From positions 1-64,000 of the forward strand of contig JBHEMR010000192.1 in the NCBI GenBank assembly GCA_046262495.1: DNA of 64,000 nucleotides, in the 5' to 3' direction. Below are positions 1-7,586 of this stretch, piece by piece (position 1 is the stretch's first letter; every line of letters starts with the position of its first letter). The stretch is from GCA-003244245 sp046262495. GTDB lineage: Bacteria; Actinomycetota; Actinomycetes; Mycobacteriales; Pseudonocardiaceae. Under the pieces are notes generated by a model. That model made no database searches and had not been told where the DNA came from. It worked only from the letters and a program-made list of their open reading frames with translations. A program made the position numbers and the translations under genes.

Positions 1-98
1 GGCCTCCTGTGAGCTATTCGACGTGCGTAATTAACCGCAGCAGGCGCATAGCCGCGGGTTCACCCCGAGAGGATCACCATCGAGACCCACGGCCGACG
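1..98. other. No recognisable gene
   Basis: I see no convincing coding sequence, RNA or repeat in these first 98 bases. The window edge may cut an upstream feature. Confidence 0.5.
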
Positions 99-644
99 TC
101 ACCGGAACGGGAAGGATGCAAGTCGGACGATCGAGGCGGCGGAGTCGGCAGCCGATGGTGATGACTGAGGCTTGTCGGCTACTTGCGGAAGTTGGTGTCC
201 ACCCCACCCGGCAGCTCCGCCCCGGCTCACCCGTCTGATCCTCGGGGCTTGGGAAGGACGTGCCGTCCGGGTGGTCGGTAGCCCCCCCGTCGCCTTCTTT
301 CGGGAGGGCTCGGTGACGCAGCTTCGCAGGCGCCCGGCCGCGTGACTCTGCTGTCCGCAGCGGCCGAAGCCGCGGTCGTCGGACAGCACCGTGTCGGCAC
401 CGCGCTCACGGCATAGAGCGACAATGACGGCGTTGATCACCAGCCTTCCCTGCCCCGGGCGCTCATCGATGGTCTTCTTGAGTGAGTCGGAGCCATATGC
501 CGGTCCGACGGGCAGATCGACCGGCCGACGCGATGCGACTACGGCGCTTCGGACGGGGGGCTGGATCCGCAGCGTCAGCGTTGCGCCGGAGGAGTGAGGG
601 GTCTGGGCTTGTGCCCGTAACCCTGTATTCTTCCCCAGTTCCAC
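99..644 (-). pseudogene. Probable PIN-domain (VapC-like) remnant
   Basis: A minus-strand reading frame of 181 codons contains, around residues 68-97, a stretch resembling the end of a PIN ribonuclease domain: an NAVIVALCRERGADTVLSDD segment followed by RGFGR. In PIN toxins the same place carries a conserved Asp just after a 'DALIAA' helix; here the first Asp is replaced by Asn. The flanking sequence on both sides is low complexity and does not resemble the rest of a PIN domain, and a second minus frame (227-424) overlaps it. I read this as a decayed toxin or tRNA-nuclease gene rather than a working one. No antitoxin partner is visible. It could also be chance similarity. Confidence 0.3.
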
Positions 645-673
645 TACCCTGAGGAGATAGCTGGTGACGCACG

Positions 674-1522
674 ATGACCGCGCGGCGTCGTAGGAAGTCG
701 GGCTCCGGGCCCTCTGCCACTGCTCTGATCGCCTGGGTCGGTGCTAGGCAGACGGCTATCGACGTCCCCATGAGTGCACCGGTCTCGGTGATCCATGGCG
801 GACATACCCCGCGGACACCCCGTAGCCGGGCGGTCCTCGTTGGTCGAGCCTGTGGGGTTGCAGCCGGGACCCTATTGGCGTGCGGATCCGTGCTGGCCAG
901 CGCCACTCACGTCGGTGACGGCTCGCTCGCCGGCAACAGCGCGCCCCTGCCCGACCGCACTCCAGTCGCGTTGGGCGCCGGCAATCCCGATGGATACCGT
1001 GCGGACCCCCCCACCGGCCGCCCGTCTGCGGCGCCGGATTTGGTCAGTGCCCAGACAGTTGCTGATAACAGCCCGGCACTTCATCCACGGCTTGGGCCAG
1101 TACGCCGGAACAACCCGGTCTCTGTAACCACGCCGGCTGCACCGAGCCGACAGGCGAGTGCCGACCAACGGCCTTTGGATTCGCCTGCACCAGCGGCTGG
1201 CCATGCTCGGCGTAGTCCCATCGCACCAGTCGCCCCGGTGCTCGATCCCGCCACCAACAGAGTAGGTCGGGTCGCTCCGGTGGGCGGCGTGCTGACACCG
1301 GCCAATCCGAGTGGCCAGCAGACTCGCAGTCTCCGTGATGAACCGGCGGCCAGTCCGCTTGCTGAACAGTCTGGCCCAGCTACCAACGACGCTGTCACCA
1401 GCGATGCTGTCGCGTCGATCAGGCAGGTCATCGGGCCCGTCAGCAAAGCCGCCCAACCGGCCGCCCAACCGGCGACCCAACCGGCGATGGCAATGCTCAC
1501 TACGTTGCTGCCGAAGGGCTGA
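674..1522 (+). CDS. Hypothetical Pro/Ala-rich exported protein
   Basis: A 282-codon frame just upstream of thrS. The N-terminal third is basic and followed by a hydrophobic segment (about residues 53-76, AVLVGRACGVAAGTLLACGS region) that could be a signal peptide or membrane anchor. An in-frame ATG near base 771 would put that segment closer to the start. The rest is rich in Pro, Ala, Ser and Gln and ends with repeated AQPA/TQPA units. No catalytic motif is visible. Purine-rich GAGGAG lies about 18 bases before the ATG, which is too far to be a convincing ribosome site, so the start is uncertain. It is probably a lineage-specific cell-envelope protein; function unknown. Confidence 0.45.
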   Translation: MTARRRRKSGSGPSATALIAWVGARQTAIDVPMSAPVSVIHGGHTPRTPRSRAVLVGRACGVAAGTLLACGSVLASATHVGDGSLAGNSAPLPDRTPVALGAGNPDGYRADPPTGRPSAAPDLVSAQTVADNSPALHPRLGPVRRNNPVSVTTPAAPSRQASADQRPLDSPAPAAGHARRSPIAPVAPVLDPATNRVGRVAPVGGVLTPANPSGQQTRSLRDEPAASPLAEQSGPATNDAVTSDAVASIRQVIGPVSKAAQPAAQPATQPAMAMLTTLLPKG

Positions 1523-1625
1523 CCCTCCGGCCGGGCACGCCTCATCCCTCGATAGCGGCTGGATGGCTCCTGGATAGGATTGACCATCTAACTAATCGCC
1601 ACCGCCGTATCGTCGAGGAGCTCTC

Positions 1626-3698
1626 GTGGTCGCGTCGTCGCCCGCTGTCCAACCCGCCGTGCGCGTGACGGTACCGGCCGGAACGACCGCTGGGCAGGCT
1701 CTGCGCGATGGCGGAGCGCCCACCACGGGTCCAGACGCCGTCGTCGTCGCTAGGGATCCGCAGGGCGCCCTGCGCGACCTTGCCTGGGTACCCGAGAGTG
1801 AGACCGAGGTCGAGGCTGTCGCAGCGAGCAGCCCGGACGGGCGCAGCGTTATCCGGCACTCGTGCGCACACGTGCTCGCCCAAGCTGTGCAACAGCACTT
1901 TCCCGACGCCAAGCTGGGCATCGGTCCGCCGGTGACAGATGGTTTCTACTACGACTTCGACGTCGACCGGCCGTTCACCCCTGAGGACTTGGCGGTCTTT
2001 GAGAAGACCATGCGCCGGATAATCAAGGCCGGCCAGCGATTCTCTCGCCGTGTCTTGGATTCAGTGAGCGAGGCCAAGCGTGAGCTGGCGGACGAGCCGT
2101 ACAAACTTGAGCTGGTCGAACTCAAGGGGTCGACGTCGAACAACGGCATTGATCCTGACGAGGTCATGGAGGTCGGCGCGGGGGAGCTGACCGTCTATGA
2201 CAACGTCCACCCGCATACCGGCGAGACCATCTGGGGCGACTTGTGTCGCGGACCGCATGTGCCCACGACGAGGAACATCCCGGCGTTCAAGCTGATGCGG
2301 ACCGCGGCCGCCTACTGGCGGGGCAGCGAGCGTAACCCGCAGCTGCAGCGAATTTACGGCACTGCGTGGGAATCGGCTGAGGCGCTGGAACGGCATCTGG
2401 AGTTACTCGCTGAGGCGCAGCGGCGCGATCACCGCAAGCTCGGTGCAGAGCTGGACTTGTTCAGCTTCCCCGACGAGATCGGCTCGGGGCTGCCTGTGTT
2501 TCATCCCCGCGGCGGCACCGTGCGCAGAGTGATGGAGGACTACTCGCGGCGCCGGCACGAGGAGGCGGGTTACGAGTTCGTCAACTCACCGCACATCACC
2601 AAAGCGCAGCTCTTCAAGACCTCCGGACACCTGGACTGGTACGCGGAGGGAATGTATCCAGGCATGCATCTCGATGCCGAGCTGGCCCCGGACGGGACAG
2701 TCCGCAAGCCCGGGCAGGACTACTACCTCAAGCCGATGAACTGCCCGATGCACAACTTGATCTACCGTTCCCGGGGCCGGTCGTACCGGGAGTTGCCGCT
2801 GCGGCTGTTCGAGTTCGGTTCGGTGTACCGCTACGAGAAGTCCGGGGTAGTGCACGGCCTGGTCCGGGCCCGTGGTTTCACGCAGGACGACGCGCACATT
2901 TACTGCACCCGCGACCAGCTGCAGGACGAGATCCGGAGCCTGCTCGGGTTCGTGCTCGACCTGCTGCGCGACTACGGCCTCGACGAGTTCTACCTCGAGC
3001 TGTCGACCCGGGACCTCGAGAAGTCCATCGGCACCGATGAGGAGTGGGCGGCCGCCACCGAGGCGCTGAGCAAGGCAGCGGAGGCCTCGGGTCTGGAGCT
3101 GGTGCTCGATCCCGGTGGCGCGGCCTTCTACGCGCCCAAGATCTCGGTGCAGGCCCGCGACGCGATCGGCCGCAGCTGGCAGCTGTCGACCATCCAGGTG
3201 GACATGATGTTGCCGGAGCGATTCGACCTGACCTACACCGCGGCTGACGGATCACGCCGGCGACCCGTAATGATCCACCGGGCGCTGTTCGGGTCGATCG
3301 AGCGCTTCTTCGGCGTCCTCACCGAGCATTACGCGGGCGCGTTCCCGGCCTGGTTGGCGCCGGTGCAGGTGGTCGGGATCCCCATCGCCGACGAGCACGT
3401 GGAGCACCTGCAGCAGGTCGCCAAGGCGCTGCGGACTCGTGGGATTCGGGTGGAGGTGGACGCCTCCGACGAGCGTATGCAAAAGAAGATCCGGACCCAT
3501 ACCACGCAGAAGGTGCCTTTCCTGCTGCTCGCCGGGGGCAAGGACGTCGAGGCCGGCGCGGTGTCCTTCCGGTTCCGCGACGGCACTCAGATCAACGGTG
3601 TCGCAGTCGAAGACGCGGTCGGGGCCATCACCGGATGGGTGGCGCGACGCGAGAACCGCTCGCCGAGCGCCGCAGAGCTACCGATAGGCCAGCCGTGA
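1626..3698 (+). CDS. thrS: Threonyl-tRNA synthetase
   Basis: Charges tRNA-Thr in the cytoplasm. The 690-residue protein has the family architecture: an N-terminal TGS domain, the second additional (editing) domain with the HSCAHVLAQAV motif near residue 78, a class II catalytic core (NCPMHNLIY with its zinc-binding Cys near 370, motif 2 around YRYEKSGVVHGLVRARGF, motif 3 around MIHRALFGSIERF) and a C-terminal anticodon-binding domain. The GTG start is preceded by GAGGAG at 1615-1620, five bases upstream. No T-box leader is visible in the 100 bases before it. It heads the row thrS, HIT, pgsA, acyltransferase, pimA known from mycobacteria. Confidence 0.98.
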   Translation: MVASSPAVQPAVRVTVPAGTTAGQALRDGGAPTTGPDAVVVARDPQGALRDLAWVPESETEVEAVAASSPDGRSVIRHSCAHVLAQAVQQHFPDAKLGIGPPVTDGFYYDFDVDRPFTPEDLAVFEKTMRRIIKAGQRFSRRVLDSVSEAKRELADEPYKLELVELKGSTSNNGIDPDEVMEVGAGELTVYDNVHPHTGETIWGDLCRGPHVPTTRNIPAFKLMRTAAAYWRGSERNPQLQRIYGTAWESAEALERHLELLAEAQRRDHRKLGAELDLFSFPDEIGSGLPVFHPRGGTVRRVMEDYSRRRHEEAGYEFVNSPHITKAQLFKTSGHLDWYAEGMYPGMHLDAELAPDGTVRKPGQDYYLKPMNCPMHNLIYRSRGRSYRELPLRLFEFGSVYRYEKSGVVHGLVRARGFTQDDAHIYCTRDQLQDEIRSLLGFVLDLLRDYGLDEFYLELSTRDLEKSIGTDEEWAAATEALSKAAEASGLELVLDPGGAAFYAPKISVQARDAIGRSWQLSTIQVDMMLPERFDLTYTAADGSRRRPVMIHRALFGSIERFFGVLTEHYAGAFPAWLAPVQVVGIPIADEHVEHLQQVAKALRTRGIRVEVDASDERMQKKIRTHTTQKVPFLLLAGGKDVEAGAVSFRFRDGTQINGVAVEDAVGAITGWVARRENRSPSAAELPIGQP

Positions 3699-3711
3699 CC
3701 GCGGCGGCGGC

Positions 3712-4260
3712 GTGATGACCGCCGAGGCGCAGGATGGGGTCGGAGCACCCGATGCGCTGCAGCGGCTGTGGACCCCACATCGGATGGCCTACATCAAAAG
3801 GGAGGGCGAGTCCGGGCCTGAGGCCGGCGCAGCACCGTGCCCGTTCTGCCGGATCAGCACCATGGCGGACGCGGAAGGTCTGGTCATCGCTCGGGGTGCC
3901 GCGGTGTATGCGGTGCTCAACCTCTATCCTTACAACCCCGGTCACCTGATGGTGGTGCCCTACCGGCATGTCGCCGATTACCCGGACCTGACTATGCAGG
4001 AGACCACCGAACTGGCCACCTTCACCCAGCGGGCGATGCTCGCCTGCCGGCGCGCGGCCGCCCCGCACGGCTTCAACATCGGGATCAATCAGGGCTCTGT
4101 CGGTGGCGCTGGAATCGCTGCGCATCTGCACCAGCACGTGGTGCCCCGGTGGGGCGGGGACGCGAACTTCATGCCGGTCGTCGCCGGAACAAAGGTGCTG
4201 CCGCAACTGCTGGCCGAGACCCACACGCTGCTGGTGAACGCATGGGAAGAGCTGTCCTGA
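3712..4260 (+). CDS. HIT-family Ap4A phosphorylase-like protein
   Basis: A 182-residue histidine-triad protein. The HLHQHVV signature (about residue 142-148) carries the catalytic His triad of nucleotide phosphorylases/hydrolases, and an early CPFC pair (about residue 43) is a likely zinc site. The position between thrS and pgsA matches M. tuberculosis Rv2613c, described as a diadenosine tetraphosphate phosphorylase; I infer that it clears Ap4A, a side product of aminoacyl-tRNA synthetases, which fits being next to thrS. GTG at 3712 and ATG at 3715 are both possible starts and no clear ribosome site separates them. Confidence 0.85.
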   Translation: MMTAEAQDGVGAPDALQRLWTPHRMAYIKREGESGPEAGAAPCPFCRISTMADAEGLVIARGAAVYAVLNLYPYNPGHLMVVPYRHVADYPDLTMQETTELATFTQRAMLACRRAAAPHGFNIGINQGSVGGAGIAAHLHQHVVPRWGGDANFMPVVAGTKVLPQLLAETHTLLVNAWEELS

Positions 4261-4342
4261 ACGCGAGCCTGCTTTTGCTGCTAGGACCGGTGGGCCGTCC
4301 CGATCCTGCTCATACCCAGCCTTTTTCCGGATAGCTCTCGCG

Positions 4343-4957
4343 ATGCTTAACATCTTCGCCCGCGCGTCGGTCTCCCGGTTGATCGAGCCGGTGGGTGGTT
4401 GGCTGTTCCGGGCAGGTGTCAGCCCCGACGCCATCACGTTCACCGGCACGATCGGGACGGTGGCCTCGTCGTTGTGGTTCTTCCCGCGTGGCCAGCTCTT
4501 GATTGGCACCATCGCGGTGACGGTTTTTGTTCTGCTCGATGTCCTGGACGGGGCGGTCGCCAGGGCCCGCGGATCCGGCACTCCGTACGGAACCGTGTTG
4601 GACGCCACCTGCGACCGGGTGGCTGACGGCGCACTGTTCGCAGGACTGACGTGGTGGTGCTTCGGGGTCGGACACGATCGACCGTTGGCTGTGGCGGCGC
4701 TGTTCTGTTTGGTGAGCGCCCAGGTGATCTCCTACATCAAGGCCCGCGCAGAAGCCACCGGTCTGGCCGCCGATGGCGGGATGGTGGAGCGTGCGGAGCG
4801 CTTTATCATCGCGTTGGTGGGGGCCGGGCTGGCCGGGCTCGGCGTGCCCTTCGCGCTCGACGTCGCGTTGTGGCTGCTCGCCGGGTTGCAACTGGTGACT
4901 GTGGCGCAACGGATGTTCTCCGTGCGACGCAGCGCCCAGCAGCGAGAGGCGACGTGA
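4343..4957 (+). CDS. pgsA: Phosphatidylinositol-phosphate synthase (CDP-alcohol phosphatidyltransferase)
   Basis: Integral membrane enzyme of 204 residues that joins CDP-diacylglycerol to inositol phosphate, the first step to phosphatidylinositol and PIMs. The CDP-alcohol phosphotransferase signature DxxDGxxAR(8)GxxxDxxxD is intact around residues 67-90 (DVLDGAVARARG...GTVLDATCD). Several hydrophobic segments follow. The neighbours (PIM acyltransferase and pimA directly downstream, with the next start overlapping its stop) point to the inositol-lipid branch rather than phosphatidylglycerophosphate synthesis. Confidence 0.93.
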   Translation: MLNIFARASVSRLIEPVGGWLFRAGVSPDAITFTGTIGTVASSLWFFPRGQLLIGTIAVTVFVLLDVLDGAVARARGSGTPYGTVLDATCDRVADGALFAGLTWWCFGVGHDRPLAVAALFCLVSAQVISYIKARAEATGLAADGGMVERAERFIIALVGAGLAGLGVPFALDVALWLLAGLQLVTVAQRMFSVRRSAQQREAT

Positions 4958-5850
4958 GCGGGCTCGCTGGCCTCGGGTACGCGGCCGGATGGCGGTTGCT
5001 GCGCTTTGCGCCCGGGGGCCTGGCTGTTCGGGCGTTCCGAGCCGGTGCCGACCTGGCTGCGCATCGGGAGGGTCCCGGAACCTGCCAGCTACGCCGGAAC
5101 CTGGCCCGAGTGGTTCCCCATGCCACCGCGGCGGAGCTCGACGCGTTGGTCCGCGAGGGGTTGCGCTCCTACGCTCGGTACTGGCTGGAGGTCTTCACGC
5201 TGCCATGGGATGACCACGCGGCGTTGGTGGATCGGCTGGACAGCGCGATGGAGGGAGTCGAGCACCTCAACGACGCGCTGGCCAGGGGCCGAGGGGTGGT
5301 GGTAGCACTGCCGCATAGTGGCAATTGGGATATGGCCGGGTTGTGGTTCGTCGGGCGGCACGGCGCATTCAGCACCGTTGTCGAGCGCGTGGCACCTGAG
5401 GCGCTTTACCAGCGCTTTGTGGCTTATCGTCGCTCGCTGGGCTTCGAGATCGTCCCGCTGACCGGGGGAGAAACTCCGACCCGCCCGTTGTTGCACCGAC
5501 TGCGGGTCGGCGGAGTGGTGTGCCTGCTCGCCGACCGGGACCTCACTGGTGCCGGGATGGCCGTGGAGTTCTTCGGTGCCCCCGCCCGGATGCCGTTAGG
5601 CCCCGCTCGGCTGGCTGCGGTTACTGGAGCCACGTTGTTGGTCGTCGGCTGCTGGTTCACCGCCGACGGTTGGGGGATTCGCTTCCACCCGCCGGTGCCC
5701 GTGCCGGATCGATCGGCGGTCATGCAGGCCACCCAGACCGTGGCGAACTGCTTCGCCACTGACATCGCGGCGCATCCGCAGGATTGGCACATGCTGCAGC
5801 CGTTGTGGATCGACGATCTGTCCGCCACACCGCTGCGTGACGCGGGCTAG
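4954..5850 (+). CDS. patA: Phosphatidylinositol mannoside acyltransferase
   Basis: A 298-residue acyltransferase of the HtrB/MsbB-like lysophospholipid acyltransferase family; in mycobacteria the orthologue (Rv2611c) puts palmitate on a mannose of PIM1/PIM2. The catalytic HSGNWD (HxxxxD) motif is near residue 123. The GTG start at 4954 overlaps the pgsA stop (GTGA), so translation is probably coupled; longer upstream frames run inside pgsA and are not used. It acts at the cytoplasmic face of the membrane. The gene symbol is by synteny. Confidence 0.92.
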   Translation: MSGLAGLGYAAGWRLLRFAPGGLAVRAFRAGADLAAHREGPGTCQLRRNLARVVPHATAAELDALVREGLRSYARYWLEVFTLPWDDHAALVDRLDSAMEGVEHLNDALARGRGVVVALPHSGNWDMAGLWFVGRHGAFSTVVERVAPEALYQRFVAYRRSLGFEIVPLTGGETPTRPLLHRLRVGGVVCLLADRDLTGAGMAVEFFGAPARMPLGPARLAAVTGATLLVVGCWFTADGWGIRFHPPVPVPDRSAVMQATQTVANCFATDIAAHPQDWHMLQPLWIDDLSATPLRDAG

Positions 5851-5858
5851 GGGGTCTT

Positions 5859-7019
5859 GTGCGGATCGGGATGGTCTGCCCGTATTCCATCGCCGTACCG
5901 GGCGGCGTGCAGGCGCACGTGCTCGGGTTGGCCACGGGTCTACGCGGTCTGGGTCACCAGGTAGAGGTGCTCGCCCCGGCCACGGCAGGCAGTGTCTCGC
6001 CCGAGTCCGTCACCTCCGGGGGTCGCGCCGTAGGGGTGCCCTACAACGGATCGATCGCCCCGCTGGCATTCGGCCCGGTGGCGCTGCACAGGACCCGGCG
6101 TTGGCTCAATGACCACGATTTCGACGTGCTGCACTTACACGAGCCTGCTGCGCCGAGCCTGTCGTTGATCGCACTGGCCCTTGCCGACCGGCCCGTCGTG
6201 GCGACCTTCCACTTCGCCACCGGACGATCCTGGGCGCTGGCGGCGGCGCACGGTGTGCTGCAGCCCACGATGGAGAAGATCACGGCCCGGATCGCGGTCT
6301 CCCCGCTGGCCCGACGGGTGGTGGTGGAATACCTCGGTGGTGACGCCGTGGAGATCCCGAACGGCGTCGATGTGTCGCATTTCGCCCGAGCTCAACCGCT
6401 GCCCGGGTACCCGCGGATCGGTGGCACGGTGGGCTTCGTGGGTCGCTTCGGCGAAACGCGCAAGGGAATGCCGGTGCTGCTGGCGGCCCTGCGCACAGTA
6501 GTCCAGACGCGGCCGGACCTGCTCCTGTTGGTGGTCGGTCGCGGCGACGCCGCAGGACTGCTCCGCGCTGCCGGGTCAACGCTGGCGCCCCGGATCCGGG
6601 TACTGCCCGCGTTAGAAGACGAGGGCAAGGCCGCGGTATTGGCCAGCGTGGATGTGCTGTGCGTGCCCGCGATCGGAGGGGAGAGCTTCGGCATCGTGCT
6701 CAGCGAGGCGATGGCCGCCGGCAGCCCCGTGGTGGCTAGCGACCTCGATGCCTTCCGCCGCGTGCTTGACGGTGGTCAGGCTGGGGTGTTGGTCCCTGCG
6801 GGATCACCGGCCCCGCTGGCCACGGCACTCGATGATCTGCTTGGTGATCCAGAGAGGCGCGCTCTGTTGGCTGCTGCCGGCCGCCGGCGGGCGGCGATGT
6901 GGGACTGGCCGATAGTGGCGCGCCGGGTGCTGCAAGTCTACGAGACAGCGGTTGCAGCCGATCCGCGCCGGCTCGCTTCCGGACCGGGCGCCGGACTGAG
7001 CCGGTACCGGCCTAGCTAG
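5859..7019 (+). CDS. pimA: Phosphatidylinositol alpha-mannosyltransferase PimA
   Basis: GT4-family glycosyltransferase of 386 residues that transfers mannose from GDP-mannose to phosphatidylinositol, starting PIM synthesis. The N-terminal MVCPYSIAVPGGVQAHV loop and the GGESFGIVLSEAMAAG donor-binding segment (about residues 271-287, with the EX7E glutamates) are typical. It begins with GTG eight bases after the acyltransferase stop, in the same operon. It is a peripheral membrane enzyme on the cytosolic side. Confidence 0.95.
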   Translation: MRIGMVCPYSIAVPGGVQAHVLGLATGLRGLGHQVEVLAPATAGSVSPESVTSGGRAVGVPYNGSIAPLAFGPVALHRTRRWLNDHDFDVLHLHEPAAPSLSLIALALADRPVVATFHFATGRSWALAAAHGVLQPTMEKITARIAVSPLARRVVVEYLGGDAVEIPNGVDVSHFARAQPLPGYPRIGGTVGFVGRFGETRKGMPVLLAALRTVVQTRPDLLLLVVGRGDAAGLLRAAGSTLAPRIRVLPALEDEGKAAVLASVDVLCVPAIGGESFGIVLSEAMAAGSPVVASDLDAFRRVLDGGQAGVLVPAGSPAPLATALDDLLGDPERRALLAAAGRRRAAMWDWPIVARRVLQVYETAVAADPRRLASGPGAGLSRYRPS

Positions 7020-7022
7020 GGT
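7017..7022 (+). promoter_or_regulatory. Candidate -10 element of a leaderless transcript
   Basis: TAGGGT ends six bases before the GTG at 7029. That spacing puts transcription start at or next to the start codon, as in leaderless actinobacterial mRNAs. Confidence 0.35.
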
Positions 7023-7028
7023 CACCCG

Positions 7029-7586
7029 GTGCGAGTTGCCCGGGTGGCGATGACCGCCGCGGTGCTGATCGCCGTGGCGGGTGCGGTGGGCGCGATGCAC
7101 GCGGCTACCCGGTTGGACCGGTTGCATGTGCGGACAGACGCCGCCTGGGCCGCTCTGGACGCCGCCTTGGGTAGCCGAGCGCGTGCGTCCTTGGGTGTGC
7201 AGGGCGGTGCCGCGCTGCGCCGTGCCGCCGACGCCGCCCTGCTGGCAGGGATGGATTCGGCCTTGCGGACGGCCGGGCGCTGCACCCACCGGGCCGGTGC
7301 GGCGTTCCGCGAGGACGTCGAGAATGAACTGGGCCGGGTGCTCGCCGTGCTGGACCGTCGTGGTCTCGAATCCGCCTGTGCGGATTGGCTGGCCGACGCG
7401 GAGCAGCGAGCGGTGATCGCTCGCCGGGTTTATAACGACGCGGTACGCGACACCCTGGCGTTGCGCTCGCACCGCATGGTTCGGTGGCTGCGCCTGGCTG
7501 GTACGGCCCCGCTGCCGCGCTATTTCGAGATCGTTGAACCGGCGTTGCCCAGTTACGGACTCGAGCTGGACGGCGCCGGGGCGTAG
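7029..7586 (+). CDS. Conserved LemA-like membrane protein
   Basis: A 185-residue protein with one N-terminal hydrophobic anchor (about residues 8-23) and an Ala/Arg-rich helical body (RLDRLHVRTDAAWAALDAAL and later ARRVYNDAVRDTLALRSHR). The body resembles the conserved membrane protein that follows pimA in actinobacteria; in M. tuberculosis the gene at this place (Rv2609c) also carries a NUDIX domain, which is absent here. The function is not established. Its 3' end overlaps the convergent EF-G2 gene by 34 bases. Confidence 0.7.
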   Translation: MRVARVAMTAAVLIAVAGAVGAMHAATRLDRLHVRTDAAWAALDAALGSRARASLGVQGGAALRRAADAALLAGMDSALRTAGRCTHRAGAAFREDVENELGRVLAVLDRRGLESACADWLADAEQRAVIARRVYNDAVRDTLALRSHRMVRWLRLAGTAPLPRYFEIVEPALPSYGLELDGAGA

